Source: DATGJX01 sp963830545 (GTDB taxonomy: Bacteria; Vulcanimicrobiota; Vulcanimicrobiia; Vulcanimicrobiales; Vulcanimicrobiaceae). Taken from it: a stretch of 64,000 nucleotides of DNA. The translations under genes and the position numbers were made by a program. Positions 19,930-28,927 of this stretch are shown in pieces. Every line of letters begins with the position of its first letter. Within the stretch, counting starts at the first letter, position 1. The stretch covers positions 1,674,001 through 1,738,000 of the forward strand of contig CAWHMK010000001.1 of NCBI GenBank assembly GCA_963830545.1. Reading direction: 5' to 3'. Below the pieces are notes generated by a model. That model saw nothing but the letters and a program-made list of their open reading frames with translations. It ran no database searches and had not been told where the DNA came from.

Positions 19930-20925
19930 TTTGTTACTTCACGCTGCCGACTGATCTGCGAAAACGCAGAGTGTGCCAACGCGTTGTATAGGGCTTCGAA
20001 GGTTCCAACCGCCCACATCGCAATTTCTTCACGTTGACCCTCGCGCGGCGCCATGGGAAACCGGCGATAAACCATTACCTTTTGCTTGATGCGCTGTTCG
20101 GGTGGCTTGACGTCGAAAGTCAGCTGAATCCCGCAATGCGTTCAATTTCGTGCGCGTGCTTCTGTACTTGTGCGGAACGCAATCATGTGAATCTGCGCCG
20201 ACGAACACCAACGCTACGGCGGCGTCATCGCCTTCGAAGGTGAGGGCCCAGTGGCTGCCCTTCACCGGGCCTCCCGCGAACTCTGAGAAGTTTCGATCAA
20301 CACGAGGCTTGCGCGGACGCGTAAGACCGAGCGCCGCGATTCCCGCAGCCACGTCCTCGAAGATGCCGTTGAGAACAACCTGACCAGGCGAAATATTCCC
20401 GCGCGGCTGAGCGCGCACGGCGTAGGGCGCCGGTATGTAGGCGGCAGCTTCTCCCGCTTGGATCGCGTCGGTGAGGGAACCAACACGATGGGTTGATTTT
20501 CTTCCACCGTCACACGAGACAAGGGGCCTGCGACGACCGAAAATCCGCAATCGACTGGCCCTAGCCCACTGAGTTCTACAGCAAAGAATTGTTTTCGTGA
20601 TAAGCGATAAGCTTCATGCGATAGCCTCGCGATATTCCTGCCGGAACGTCCGCGCGACCCAAACAATGACGCGCGCGTCGTAAAATGCGGCGTAAGTCAT
20701 AAAGGACCTGGCCGAAATGCGAATGGTCGGCCTTGAATACCTGATTTTCAATGTCGCGGCCTCGCCGCCGTCCGTCGTCGCGAGGAGATCCGCCGAGAAC
20801 CCGCCCACGCGCGCTTCACGCGTGCGGGCGCGCAGCGTGATGCCGATAGCCGATGCGTGACGATCCAGATTCGAATACAGCCAATCCGAAAAGGCAAGTT
20901 CGTTAGGCCACGCTTCATCAGACAT
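19930..20925 (-). CDS. DUF4268-type PD-(D/E)XK nuclease, frameshifted
   Basis: From ATG 20925 the protein begins ELAFSDWLYSNLDRHASAIG, then GGFSADLLATTDGG. After a frame change near 20780 it reads DIENQVFKADHSHFGQVL, and then ARVIVWVARTFRQEYREAIA. The D-L-L...I-E-N-Q...D-H-x-H-F-G-Q pattern is that of DUF4268 nuclease-like domains that accompany restriction and defence genes. Further frames give FFAVELSGLG, RNFSEFAGGPVKGSHWALTF and VGADSHDCVP. At least four indels are present. It is the first gene of the minus-strand group near attR. Confidence 0.62.
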
Positions 20926-21439
20926 AGGACGTAATTAGCGGGTCACGTGCGTTTAACTTTCTTTGGGCTCGCCCCACGTGAGTAGCGCGCGTTTTCGCGC
21001 CCGCGCGCTCTGCGAAATGGCGCTTGGAGGGCCTCGCACCGTCAAAGGAGCGCATGCAGCACGACGTGCCAGGTGCTCGTTATTATAAAGAGGGAGGCTG
21101 CCAATTTTGCCCCGAGCCGCAGCGCCGGTTCCCGAATTTCGCAAGCGTCGACGGAATGTTCGCCGTGTACGTGCCGGAAATGAGGGCCGAGAAAGCGCCG
21201 ACTCGAAACGAGTGATGCTGTGTGGTGGAGGCGCTAGCCGTTACGTGTGTATAGGAGCTTAAGCATGCAGTGTGGACTGAAGGAGGTCTACCGCACGCAG
21301 ATTGGCGAGCGTTCGGTGTCTACCCAGGCTTTATCAGCCGGATTACAGTGGGCATCAAACCGCAGTCGCAAATCGCGAAAATCGCGAAAAAATGGCGAAA
21401 AAACCGTAGAGTGCTGCATTAGCCTGCAGTGCGGAGAAG
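20926..21439. other. Right end of island 1, no gene; A-rich repeats next to attR
   Basis: No plausible ORF was found. At 21361-21406 the sequence holds several close copies of TCGCAAA, TCGCGAAAA and GGCGAAAAA about 40-80 bases inside attR. Clustered short repeats in this position could be integrase arm sites, but there is no integrase to pair with them. Confidence 0.4.
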
Positions 21440-21467
21440 GGGTTCGATTCCCGTTGGCGCTACCAAT
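21440..21467 (+). repeat. attR of island 1 (28-bp direct repeat)
   Basis: It is identical to 4771-4798. Only the last 26 bases of a tRNA-Glu are present here, with no 5' part. The 3' flank (GGTCCGCATCTACGGG followed by TTTTCTTTTTT) is probably the original chromosomal sequence and terminator after tRNA-Glu before integration. Confidence 0.9.
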
Positions 21468-21791
21468 TTCGGTCCGCATCTACGGGTTTTCTTTTTTGTT
21501 AGCAATGGTGGGCGCGGAAACGGTTAGGTCGGCGAACGTCGACCAAACGTCTCAACGCGGTCTTCTGATTGCGGTAGGAGTGCGGTAATTGGCTACTGCC
21601 TCGGCTGCTGATCCGCGATCGTCTGATCGCCATCGGCTGGGTTTACACAAAACCTACGAAAACCACACAAAACTGGCGGTTCGGCGTGCCGTTTGGCTCA
21701 TGGCGGGCAAGCGTGCGGCGCCGATTACTTCATTAACACGCACGACCGCTATATGGGCCGGCGTGTTTTGGCCGTTTGCGAGGAGGGTTTG
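21468..21791. other. Chromosomal flank right of island 1
   Basis: After the T-rich run at 21484-21498 there is no coherent ORF and no repeat. The only functional signal is the strong Shine-Dalgarno (GAGGAGGGTTTG) at its right end, which serves the membrane protein at 21792. Confidence 0.5.
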
Positions 21792-22454
21792 ATGTTTTTG
21801 GGGCGCGCCATGAATCTTAACGATCTGCGGGTTCGCGCGACGAAATTGTTCGTGCTCATCACGTGGATACACGTGCCGGTCGCGATGCTCATCGCGCTGA
21901 TTGCACGCAATCCGTGGCTTGCGCCGGGCATTGTGCTGTTTGGTGTAGCAGTAGCCGCGACCCTGACGTCGCGCCTGTTAAAAGACGGATTGACGCTGCG
22001 CACGTTGATGGCGATCTTCATGACGTGCGGTCCGATTCTCTTCGTTTACGCCGGACGCGGTCACAGCAGCGGCTGGTCGGGGCACGGCGACTGGCAGATC
22101 GACTACCACATGTACTTCTTCGCCATCTACGCGATGCTGACGGCCTACGTCGACTGGCGCCCAATCGCCGTTGCTGCCGCGCTTACGGCAGTGCATCACT
22201 TGATTCTGGATCTGGTCGTACCCGGCAACGTGTTTCCCGAAGAGGGCCTCGATCGTGTGGCCCTGCACGCAATCGCCGTCGCCGCCGAATGCGGCGTGCT
22301 GTTCTGGATCGTCGGCGCGATCGGTTCACTCTTCAAGCGTGTTGACGATCTCATGGATTTCGTCACGCGAGAAACGGCTGATGCCCTGCGCAAAGAGCAG
22401 GAAGAAAACAGCGCGCTGCGGCGCGAACTGTCGCTTGCGGGCAGCGGAAAATAG
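21792..22454 (+). CDS. Multi-helix membrane protein resembling a chemoreceptor sensory module
   Basis: The 220-residue protein has about six membrane segments (such as LFVLITWIHVPVAMLIALIA, MAIFMTCGPILFVYAGRG and AVAAECGVLFWIVGAIGSLF). It carries the segment DYHMYFFAIYAMLTAYVDWR followed by LTAVHHLILDLVVPGNVFPE, a pattern I associate with the membrane input domain of some methyl-accepting proteins. The short cytoplasmic tail is a coiled coil (ETADALRKEQEENSALRREL) and no methyl-accepting domain follows, so it is an input module without an output. ATG 21792 was chosen because GGAGGG lies 5 bases upstream, and longer starts would enter the island flank. Confidence 0.6.
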   Translation: MFLGRAMNLNDLRVRATKLFVLITWIHVPVAMLIALIARNPWLAPGIVLFGVAVAATLTSRLLKDGLTLRTLMAIFMTCGPILFVYAGRGHSSGWSGHGDWQIDYHMYFFAIYAMLTAYVDWRPIAVAAALTAVHHLILDLVVPGNVFPEEGLDRVALHAIAVAAECGVLFWIVGAIGSLFKRVDDLMDFVTRETADALRKEQEENSALRRELSLAGSGK

Positions 22455-22490
22455 CCAAACGGGAATGGCTTATTGAGTGGGGCTAACGTC

Positions 22491-22701
22491 ATGCCGCAGT
22501 TCGGTATGCCTCGCTTAGATGCGGAAATGCTGCGCGATGTACTCAATGACACGGACGGGGGTCGCTCGGAAAGTGTCCGTTCACCGCTCCTGCGGCCGAA
22601 GAGCTGCTAAGGATGAAGGCAACGACGAGCAGCGGCACCGTGAAGGTCTTTTCAGCTACATTTCGGCCTTCATCGAACTATCGAAGCGCTACAGTGGATA
22701 A
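22491..22701 (+). CDS. Possible small protein, frameshifted
   Basis: From ATG 22491 a frame reads PQFGMPRLDAEMLRDVLNDT and after a possible indel near 22570 continues HRSCGRRAAKDEGNDEQRHR, then LFSYISAFIELSKRYSG, ending 3 bases before the NIPSNAP gene. The composition is coding-like and the spacing fits an operon, but there is no family match and no strong ribosome site. Confidence 0.22.
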
Positions 22702-22704
22702 GCA

Positions 22705-23022
22705 ATGTCGATCGTCTGCATTATCCGCTATCAAATCGATCCGTTTCAGCGTGAGGAGTTTCGCCGCTATGCCGAGGAGTGGGGACGAGTCATCCCGCGG
22801 TGCGGCGGTCACCTGGTCGGCTACTTCATGCCGTACGAAGGGACCAACGACGTGGCGTGGGGTCTTATTGCGTTCGAGAGCTTGGCATCGTATGAGAACT
22901 ACAAGGAACGTCTGAGAGAGGATCCGGCCGGCCGGGAAAATTTCAAGCGCGCGCTCGAGAAACGATTTATCTTGCGAGAGGAACGGAACTTCGTACAAAC
23001 CGTGGATGGGACGTTCGGCTAA
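22705..23022 (+). CDS. NIPSNAP family protein
   Basis: The 105-residue protein starts MSIVCIIRYQIDPFQREEF and contains the ferredoxin-like dimeric alpha-beta barrel pattern of NIPSNAP proteins: EWGRVIPRCGGHLVGYFMP, then NDVAWGLIAFESLASYENYK and REDPAGRENFKRALEKRFIL. Bacterial members are of unknown function and about 100-115 residues long, as here. Nothing nearby suggests a substrate. Confidence 0.8.
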   Translation: MSIVCIIRYQIDPFQREEFRRYAEEWGRVIPRCGGHLVGYFMPYEGTNDVAWGLIAFESLASYENYKERLREDPAGRENFKRALEKRFILREERNFVQTVDGTFG

Positions 23023-23028
23023 GGGTTT

Positions 23029-23163
23029 TCAATGCGGGCGAAATACGTGCAGCCGCTCGAGTTGCGCACCGGCAATCATCGCAATGATTCCGAACGCCGG
23101 TAGGAACGATAACCAGAGGGCGACGCCTTGCACGAAATAGTCGTGTGAATGATGCGTGAACAT
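23029..23163 (-). CDS. Small single-span membrane protein
   Basis: It encodes 44 residues from ATG 23163: a His-rich N-terminus (FTHHSHDYF), one membrane helix (VALWLSFLPAFGIIAMIAGA) and a short basic tail. Its start lies 10 bases after the stop of the LolA-like gene on the same strand, so it is probably the second gene of that operon. The function is unknown. Confidence 0.45.
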   Translation of the reverse strand: MFTHHSHDYFVQGVALWLSFLPAFGIIAMIAGAQLERLHVFRPH

Positions 23164-23173
23164 GACGTGACCT

Positions 23174-23839
23174 TCAGCGTTCCGCGAACACGGTGTCGTC
23201 GACGGCCACGTTCGTCTGATAAGCGTCGTAGTCTGCGTCGGCAACCGCTCGCACGTGTGGAATATGAATGTCGGCGTGCTGTGAAGCGATGAGGATGAAC
23301 TCTCCCTGGGTCCGGTACGTCTGCGTCATCGTGATGGATCCGCCGTTGAAATACTTCCAATCCATGCGCACGACGGCGTAAGAAGCGGGATCGATGTACG
23401 CGTCTTCCTCGCGGACGTGGGTGCTCGGGTCTTTTTTCGTCATTTGCAACTCGAGCAGCGTCGCGCCGTCTACTTGCTGAAGTCCGGCGCTGGTAATGTT
23501 CCAATCGCGCTGCCATCCGGCGGGATCCGCGATGTCGGCGAAGACGTGCTTGAGCCCGCTCGCATAGCCGGGAACGCGATCGAAAACGACTTCGTAGTTG
23601 TTCGGCCGCTTGAAATACGACGTGCCGTCCAGATGCAAGCCTAAGAACGGAAAGTTCAGCATCCGCACTCGCACGTGAACGCGGGTTTGGAAACTATGCA
23701 GTTCCGGGTTTCGTCGTAAGACTTCGCGGATGACGCTCTGGGCGTCGGTCGGCGCCGGCGCTTCGGCCAGCGTCTCGCCTTGCGTGGCGAGGAGCAGTAT
23801 TGCGGCCAGGCGCACGGCCGCTGTGCATGTATATCTCAT
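23174..23839 (-). CDS. Secreted outer-membrane lipoprotein-sorting (LolA/LppX)-like protein
   Basis: The 221-residue protein has a signal peptide (LAAILLLATQGETLAEA) and then the curved beta-sheet pattern of LolA-like proteins: QTRVHVRVRMLNFPFLGLHL, GTSYFKRPNNYEVVFDRVPG, TLLELQMTKKD, DAYIDPASYAVVRMDWKYFN, and SITMTQTYRTQGEFILIASQ. The alternating strands that read out a lipid-like ligand and the phrase 'D-P-x-x-x-x-V-x-x-M-D-W' are common to this clan. The usual role is carrying lipids or lipoproteins across the periplasm. The exact member and ligand are unknown. It is followed by the small membrane protein. Confidence 0.6.
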   Translation of the reverse strand: MRYTCTAAVRLAAILLLATQGETLAEAPAPTDAQSVIREVLRRNPELHSFQTRVHVRVRMLNFPFLGLHLDGTSYFKRPNNYEVVFDRVPGYASGLKHVFADIADPAGWQRDWNITSAGLQQVDGATLLELQMTKKDPSTHVREEDAYIDPASYAVVRMDWKYFNGGSITMTQTYRTQGEFILIASQHADIHIPHVRAVADADYDAYQTNVAVDDTVFAER

Positions 23840-23901
23840 GCGGCCAGCATAGGCCGCGTCCGTCGCGTCTACGTCCGATTAGCGTCCCGCAGGCTGCGGC
23901 T

Positions 23902-24189
23902 CTAAAATTCTTCGCGAATTTCGAAGGTCTGGTGGAGCTGAGCGCGTTCGATGAAGGTCCGAACGGCCCGTGAGGGCTTCAACAGCACCAGAGGCGTGCG
24001 CCCGGCTTCTTTCCGGGCGCGCTGAAAGCGTACGAGCGAACGCACTGCCGCAGTATCGATGCTGTCGACTCCCTGCAAGTCGAACGCGAGCGGTTCGATG
24101 TCCCCGTAACGGTCCAGGATCTGATCGAGTTCTTCGCGGCGCGCGACGTCGTATTCGCCGCGCAGTTCGACGACAGTTGGAGTAGACAC
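23902..24189 (-). CDS. STAS-domain protein (anti-sigma factor antagonist-like)
   Basis: This is a 95-residue single STAS domain. It has PTVVELRGEYDVARREELDQ, the strand PLAFDLQGVDSIDTAAVRSL and LVLLKPSRAVRTFIERAQLH, as in SpoIIAA/RsbV. In the usual anti-sigma antagonists the phosphorylated serine sits in D-S-S-G; here the site reads D-T-A-A, so the standard phospho-switch residue is a threonine or lost. It may act as a constitutive antagonist or in another complex. Possible partners nearby are the HATPase at 28924 and the PP2C phosphatase at 33782. Confidence 0.8.
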   Translation of the reverse strand: MSTPTVVELRGEYDVARREELDQILDRYGDIEPLAFDLQGVDSIDTAAVRSLVRFQRARKEAGRTPLVLLKPSRAVRTFIERAQLHQTFEIREEF

Positions 24190-24250
24190 GTTCCATTTTT
24201 CTCATCGCGGTTGTGCGCGCGTCAAGTGTCTAGCGGCAGGTTCCATTCGT

Positions 24251-25168
24251 ATGCGCGAGAACTGCGCGGCCCGTATGCGTCCGAATAAGCGCGCGATCGC
24301 GTTCATTGCATTGGTCGCGCTCGCGTTCCTTTGGGGTTACAACTGGGTAATCATGAAGATTGCGGTGCACTACGCACCGCCGGTAGAGTTCGCAGCGCTG
24401 CGGTTGCTGCTCGGTTCCGCCGTATTGTTCGCCGCGATGATTGCGCTGCGCAAACCGCTTCGTCCGCAAAACGTGCAGGCATTCTTTTGGATTGGGTTCT
24501 TCCAATCGGCCGGATTCGTCGGCCTGGCGACATGGGCGGTGCACATTTCCGGCGCCGGAAAAGTCGCCGTGCTTTCATACACGATGCCGCTTTGGGTAGC
24601 GCTTGCGGGCTGGCCGCTTCTCGGCGAGCGTCTGCGAGGCGCGCAAATCGCCGCGCTCGCGATCGCGCTTGCCGGCATCGTAGTGATTCTGGATTTTTGG
24701 CAAGCGCACGGCTCGCTTTTTGCGGACGTGTTCGCCGTTCTCGCCGGTATTTCGTGGGCCGCGGGCGTCATCATCAGCAAGCGGCTGCAGCGCAAGGGCA
24801 CGGTCGACGTGCTGAGTTTGACGACGTGGCAAATGCTGTTCGGCGGCATCGTCATTGGAATTGCAGCGCTCGCGATTCCGGAACACGCAACCCATTGGAC
24901 CGCCGCCTACGTGGGCGCGCTCGCGTACAATGCGATTGCCGCCTCCGCACTCGCATACGTGCTGTGGATTTTCGTCCTTCAGGAGCTGCCCGCTCGGGAC
25001 GCCAGCATGGGAACTCTCGCAAATCCGGCCGTCGGCATCATCGCTGCGTGGCTGCAGCTCGGCGAGACACCGAGCACTTCGGAAGCGATTGGAATGGGGC
25101 TCGTCGTGGCGGCGTTAGCGGCCCTTGCGCTGCAGCAGCAGCGAGTTGCCGACCACGAACAGACTTGA
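24251..25168 (+). CDS. EamA/DMT family permease
   Basis: The 305-residue protein has ten hydrophobic segments arranged as two EamA repeats, beginning IAFIALVALAFLWGYNWVIM and FAALRLLLGSAVLFAAMIAL, and in the second half SWAAGVIISKRL and TWQMLFGGIVIGI. The W-G-x-N-W-x-x-x-K motif in the first helix is typical of the family. It probably exports a small metabolite or amino acid. A second ATG at 24275 would shorten it by 8 residues. Its 3' end overlaps the convergent copA gene by about 54 bases. Confidence 0.85.
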   Translation: MRENCAARMRPNKRAIAFIALVALAFLWGYNWVIMKIAVHYAPPVEFAALRLLLGSAVLFAAMIALRKPLRPQNVQAFFWIGFFQSAGFVGLATWAVHISGAGKVAVLSYTMPLWVALAGWPLLGERLRGAQIAALAIALAGIVVILDFWQAHGSLFADVFAVLAGISWAAGVIISKRLQRKGTVDVLSLTTWQMLFGGIVIGIAALAIPEHATHWTAAYVGALAYNAIAASALAYVLWIFVLQELPARDASMGTLANPAVGIIAAWLQLGETPSTSEAIGMGLVVAALAALALQQQRVADHEQT

Positions 25169-27266
25169 CGCGCCCATTGCGGCCGCCGCGAATATGGGAT
25201 GCACGATGCCGAATGCGGCGAGCGGAACGAGCACGATGTTGTAGGCGAACGCCCAGAACAAATTCTGTTTGATGGTACGCACCGTCGCGCGCGAGAGTTC
25301 GATACCCGCGCCGACCGCGCGCGGATCGTTCGAAAGGATCGCAACGTGCGCCGTTTCGATTGCAATGTCGGTGCCGCCGCCCATCGCTAGCCCGACGTCC
25401 GCGCTTGCAAGCGCCGGCGCATCGTTGATGCCGTCGCCGACGAAGGCAACCCGCACCCCTTCCTCCCGCAACGCGTGGACGATGTCCGCTTTGCCTTCGG
25501 GCGTTACGCGCGCGTCCCAGCCGTCCAAATGCAGCCGTTCCGCCAGCGCCTGCGTCGGTGCGGGTGCATCACCGCTCACGATGTGCACTCGCACACCGTC
25601 GCGCTGCAAGCGCGTCACCGCTTCCGCTGCTTCGGGACGAACGCCGTCGCCGAGATCGATTGCGCCGATAGGCGCTCTGTCGGCGGCCACGTATACACGC
25701 GTCTGCTCGCCGCTCGGTAATCCGTCCAGCTCGATGCCGCGCGCCTTCATGAAGCGTTCGTTTCCGGCAAAATATGGAGCGCCGGCGATACTTCCGGAAA
25801 GTCCCGCGCCGCGTTCCGTAGTCACGCCCGATGCTTGCGGCACGCGCACGCCCCGTTCGCGCGCGGCGCGTACGATTGCGGCGGCGAGCGGATGCGTGCT
25901 GGCGCTTTCCAATGCCGCGGCGCTCGCAAGCACCTCGTCCTGCGTCCTTCCGGCCACAGAATGAACCGCAATGACGTCGGGTTTGCCGATGGTCAGCGTG
26001 CCGGTCTTGTCGAATAACACGGTCTGCACGCTTCCCAACCGCTCAACCGCATCCGCATCGCGAAAGAGCAGTCCGCGCCGCGCTCCCGCGCCGACTGCAG
26101 CCATCACCGCGGTCGGCGTCGCAAGACCAAGCGCGCACGGGCACGCGACGACGAGCACGGCGACCGCTGCGGTGAATGCGAGCGCCAGAGGATGATGCGC
26201 GAACAGCCAGCCTGCAAATGTGATCGCCGCAACGACGAGAATGCCCGGCACGAAAACACCGGCGGCCGCGTCGGCCAACCGTTGAACGCGCGGCGTGCTG
26301 CCTTGCGCGCGCCGCACGGCCTCGACGATCTTTGCGAGCGCCGTACCGGCACCGACGTTCTGCGCGCGCATCACCAGCGCGCCGCTACCGTTGAGCGTGC
26401 CTTGTTTGATCGAATCGCCGGCGCCAACCGCGACGGGAATCGGTTCCCCGGTCAGCATGGAGGCGTCGATCGCACTCTCGCCTTCGTCTACGACGCCGTC
26501 TACCGGAATGCGTTCTCCCGCCGGCACGATCAGCTGCTGCCCGATCTGCACGTCCTCGACCGGAATTTTTCGCGTGCTTCCGTCGGGTTCGCGCAGATAC
26601 GCGACGGGCGGCCGGAGATCCAGCAATGCGCGAATCGCGCGATTGCTGCGCCCGCGCGCCGCGGACTCCAAATATTTTCCGGCGAACACGAGCGTGACGA
26701 TCGCGCTCGCGGTCTCGTAATAAGCGGGTTGCATCGACAGCGTTGCGTAGACGGAATATCCGAACGCGGCGGTCGAACCGAGCGAAACCAGCGTGTCCAT
26801 GTTGCTGGTTCCGTGACGCAGTGCCGCGATCGCGCCGCGGTGGAACTCGCCGCCGACGACGAGCCATACCGGCAGCGTCAACGCAAACATCACCCAGTCT
26901 TTGTTTGCAAATGGTCACCGGCGCCATGCCGAGCACCAGCGTGGGCACGAACAGCGCGGCGGCGAAAATGAGCAAAGCGCGCTTGCGGCGGATCTCGGCA
27001 TCGCGGCGGCGCGCGTCTTCGTCCGAACTTTCGTCGCGAACCGGCGACGCGCCATAACCGGCAGACTCGATCGCGGCGATCATGGATTGGACCGGAACGT
27101 GTGCGTCGTGGGTGACGGCGGCGCGTTCCGTCGCGAGATTGACTTGCGCGTCCGCAACGCCGGGCACTTTGCGCAACGCGCGTCCGACGTGCGCGACGCA
27201 CGAAGCGCACGTCATGCCGGAGACCGCCAGCTCGGTTATCTCCGGCTGTGAAACCGTAGTGCTCAC
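25115..27266 (-). CDS. copA: Copper-exporting P1B-type ATPase, one frameshift
   Basis: The protein has an N-terminal heavy-metal domain with GMTCASC, then membrane helices, and after a frame change near 26905 the catalytic part: the metal-binding membrane motif CPCALGLATP, phosphorylation site DKTGTLTIGKP, TGEPIPV actuator loop and the hinge GDGINDAPALASADVG, ending with NLFWAFAYNIVLVPLAAFG. Together about 717 residues, normal for CopA. The GTG start overlaps the stop of copZ (GTGA), so both are coupled. CPC specifies Cu(I)/Ag(I) transport out of the cytoplasm. The single indel is probably a sequence error. Confidence 0.9.
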
Positions 27267-27463
27267 GTCAGGGCGTAGCCCGCCTCGTCAAGTGCCCGGC
27301 CGAGCTCGCCAGGCGGTATCTGCCGGTCGGTTTCCAGGCGGACGGTTCCCGATTCGAGGTCGATGTCGGCCGTGCGCACGCCCGGCAGCGCGCTGAGCGC
27401 TTCCCTGACGTGCCCTACACAATTTTGACACGTCATTCCCGTCACACTAATGGTCTGGATCAT
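27263..27463 (-). CDS. copZ: Copper chaperone (heavy-metal-associated domain)
   Basis: The 66-residue protein is one HMA domain: TISVTGMTCQNCVGHVREAL, with the C-x-x-C copper site at residues 12-15 (residues C-Q-N-C), then LPGVRTADIDLESGTVRLE and ALDEAGYAL. It is the first gene of the copZ-copA pair and its stop overlaps the copA start. It should carry Cu(I) to the ATPase. No CsoR or CueR regulator is adjacent. Confidence 0.88.
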   Translation of the reverse strand: MIQTISVTGMTCQNCVGHVREALSALPGVRTADIDLESGTVRLETDRQIPPGELGRALDEAGYALT

Positions 27464-27601
27464 CTTCCTCGATTACGATGGATGCGGGACGGACCCCGCA
27501 TCAGATGGAACCCTTCCCCCGTCAGCACCGTTGCGTCGGCAGGAACGAACCTGCCGATAGGTAGTTTAGGACAGTTTTTGAAAGTGAGGTTTCACCCTCC
27601 C

Positions 27602-28927
27602 ATGCATTGGCGTTTACGCCGACCGGCCTTGGCGATTTCACTCATCGCCATACTTCCCGCGACTATCGGGGCTGCCGCGCCCGCGACGAATTCCTCCGAA
27701 GACTTGCGCCAGAGCTATCAGCTGCTGGCGACGACGTTTTATTCGAAGGTGGATGCGCAGCGGCTGCTGGACGGCGCTCGCCAAGCGTTGATTGCGGATG
27801 CCTCCAAACACGGCGTGCATATAACGCTGCCGTCGCTTCACGATACCGGCAGTCCCGACGGAAACGTCGATCAGGTGCTTTCCACGATTACGCGCGTCGC
27901 TCCGCAGATGCATCTCTCGCAGACGCAACTGACGTACGACGCGATCAACGGCATGGCGAGATCGCTCGACGATCGTTGGACGACGTTCTTCACGCCGGAG
28001 GAGTACCGTCAGTTCAACTCGGAGCTCGACCCGGAGAAGATCTCCGGCATCGGCGTCATCGTTCGCGCCGACGATGCCAGCAAGTACATCCAAGCGGAGT
28101 ACGTCGTGCCCGGAACGCCCGCGGAAAAAGCGGGGGTGCAAACCGGCGATCTTTTCACGAACGTCGACGGCAAATCGCTCAAAGGCATGACGGCGGATGA
28201 TGCAAGCACGCTGCTGCGCGGCAAACCGGGCACGGTCGTGCATCTTCAAGTGCAGCGCGACGGGAAAGCGCTCGCGGCGATCGGCATCACGCGTTCGGAA
28301 GTTCAACCGCCGACGGTGATCTACAAGATGCTGCCGCAGCACGTCGGCTACATTTACATTATCGCGTTCGGCCGCGATACGCCCGATGAATTCGCGCTGG
28401 CGCTCGACCGTCTGCAGAAAGACAACGTGCGCGCGTACGTCATCGACCTGCGCGACGACGGCGGCGGGTACGTCAACTCGGCGCTCGACATCAGCTCCAA
28501 ATTCATCAACGACAATCCGCTGCTGACGATCGAAGAGCGCGGTTCGCACACGACCACCGTCGATGCGGGAGCGGATGCGATGCCGCCCAAGCCTATGGCC
28601 ATTCTCGTCAATCGCTACACGGCGTCCGCATCGGAAATCACGGCCGGCGCGCTGCAGGACGACGGCGTCGGCGTGCTCGTCGGTGAGAAGACGTTCGGAA
28701 AAGGCGTCATGCAATCGCTAACGCCGCTGCCTGACGGCGCCGCCATCAAGATCACGACGGCGCATTATCTCACGCCGAAAAACCGCGACATCAACCTGAA
28801 GGGGATCGAGCCCGACTACGTCGTCGTGGAAAACAAGGATGCGCGCCTGGGCGATCTCGGGCACGACGCGCAGCTGCAAGCCGCGATAAACATCCTGACG
28901 AAAAAGATCGCCGACGCGAAAAACTAG
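27602..28927 (+). CDS. S41 family C-terminal processing peptidase (CtpA-like)
   Basis: The 441-residue protein has an export signal (ALAISLIAILPATIGAAAPA), a helical part, a PDZ domain (EKISGIGVIVRADDASKYIQ, then TPAEKAGVQTGDLFTNVDG) and the tail-specific protease domain. The catalytic serine lies in RYTASASEITAGAL at about 342 and the lysine in GEKTFGKGVMQ at about 367, the normal 25-residue spacing. It cleaves exported proteins from their C-termini in the periplasm or cell envelope. The ATG 27602 was chosen because the signal peptide begins there; the frame is open 64 codons upstream without coding character. Confidence 0.92.
   Translation: MHWRLRRPALAISLIAILPATIGAAAPATNSSEDLRQSYQLLATTFYSKVDAQRLLDGARQALIADASKHGVHITLPSLHDTGSPDGNVDQVLSTITRVAPQMHLSQTQLTYDAINGMARSLDDRWTTFFTPEEYRQFNSELDPEKISGIGVIVRADDASKYIQAEYVVPGTPAEKAGVQTGDLFTNVDGKSLKGMTADDASTLLRGKPGTVVHLQVQRDGKALAAIGITRSEVQPPTVIYKMLPQHVGYIYIIAFGRDTPDEFALALDRLQKDNVRAYVIDLRDDGGGYVNSALDISSKFINDNPLLTIEERGSHTTTVDAGADAMPPKPMAILVNRYTASASEITAGALQDDGVGVLVGEKTFGKGVMQSLTPLPDGAAIKITTAHYLTPKNRDINLKGIEPDYVVVENKDARLGDLGHDAQLQAAINILTKKIADAKN

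Larger units (their letters stand above)
4771..21467. mobile_element. Genomic island 1, inserted in tRNA-Glu, carrying restriction and defence genes
   Basis: The 16.7-kb segment is bounded by the 28-bp att repeat. Its content is accessory and unlike both flanks: HEPN-like ORF, HTH protein, C5 methyltransferase, restriction enzyme and Vsr, the GHKL-Z1-PD-(D/E)XK-AIPR operon, and a minus-strand tail with a DUF4268 nuclease. Codon use is less GC-biased than the core. I found no recognisable integrase, replication or phage structural gene, so it may be an immobile remnant or mobilised in trans. Nearly every gene in it has one or more frame changes. Confidence 0.85.
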
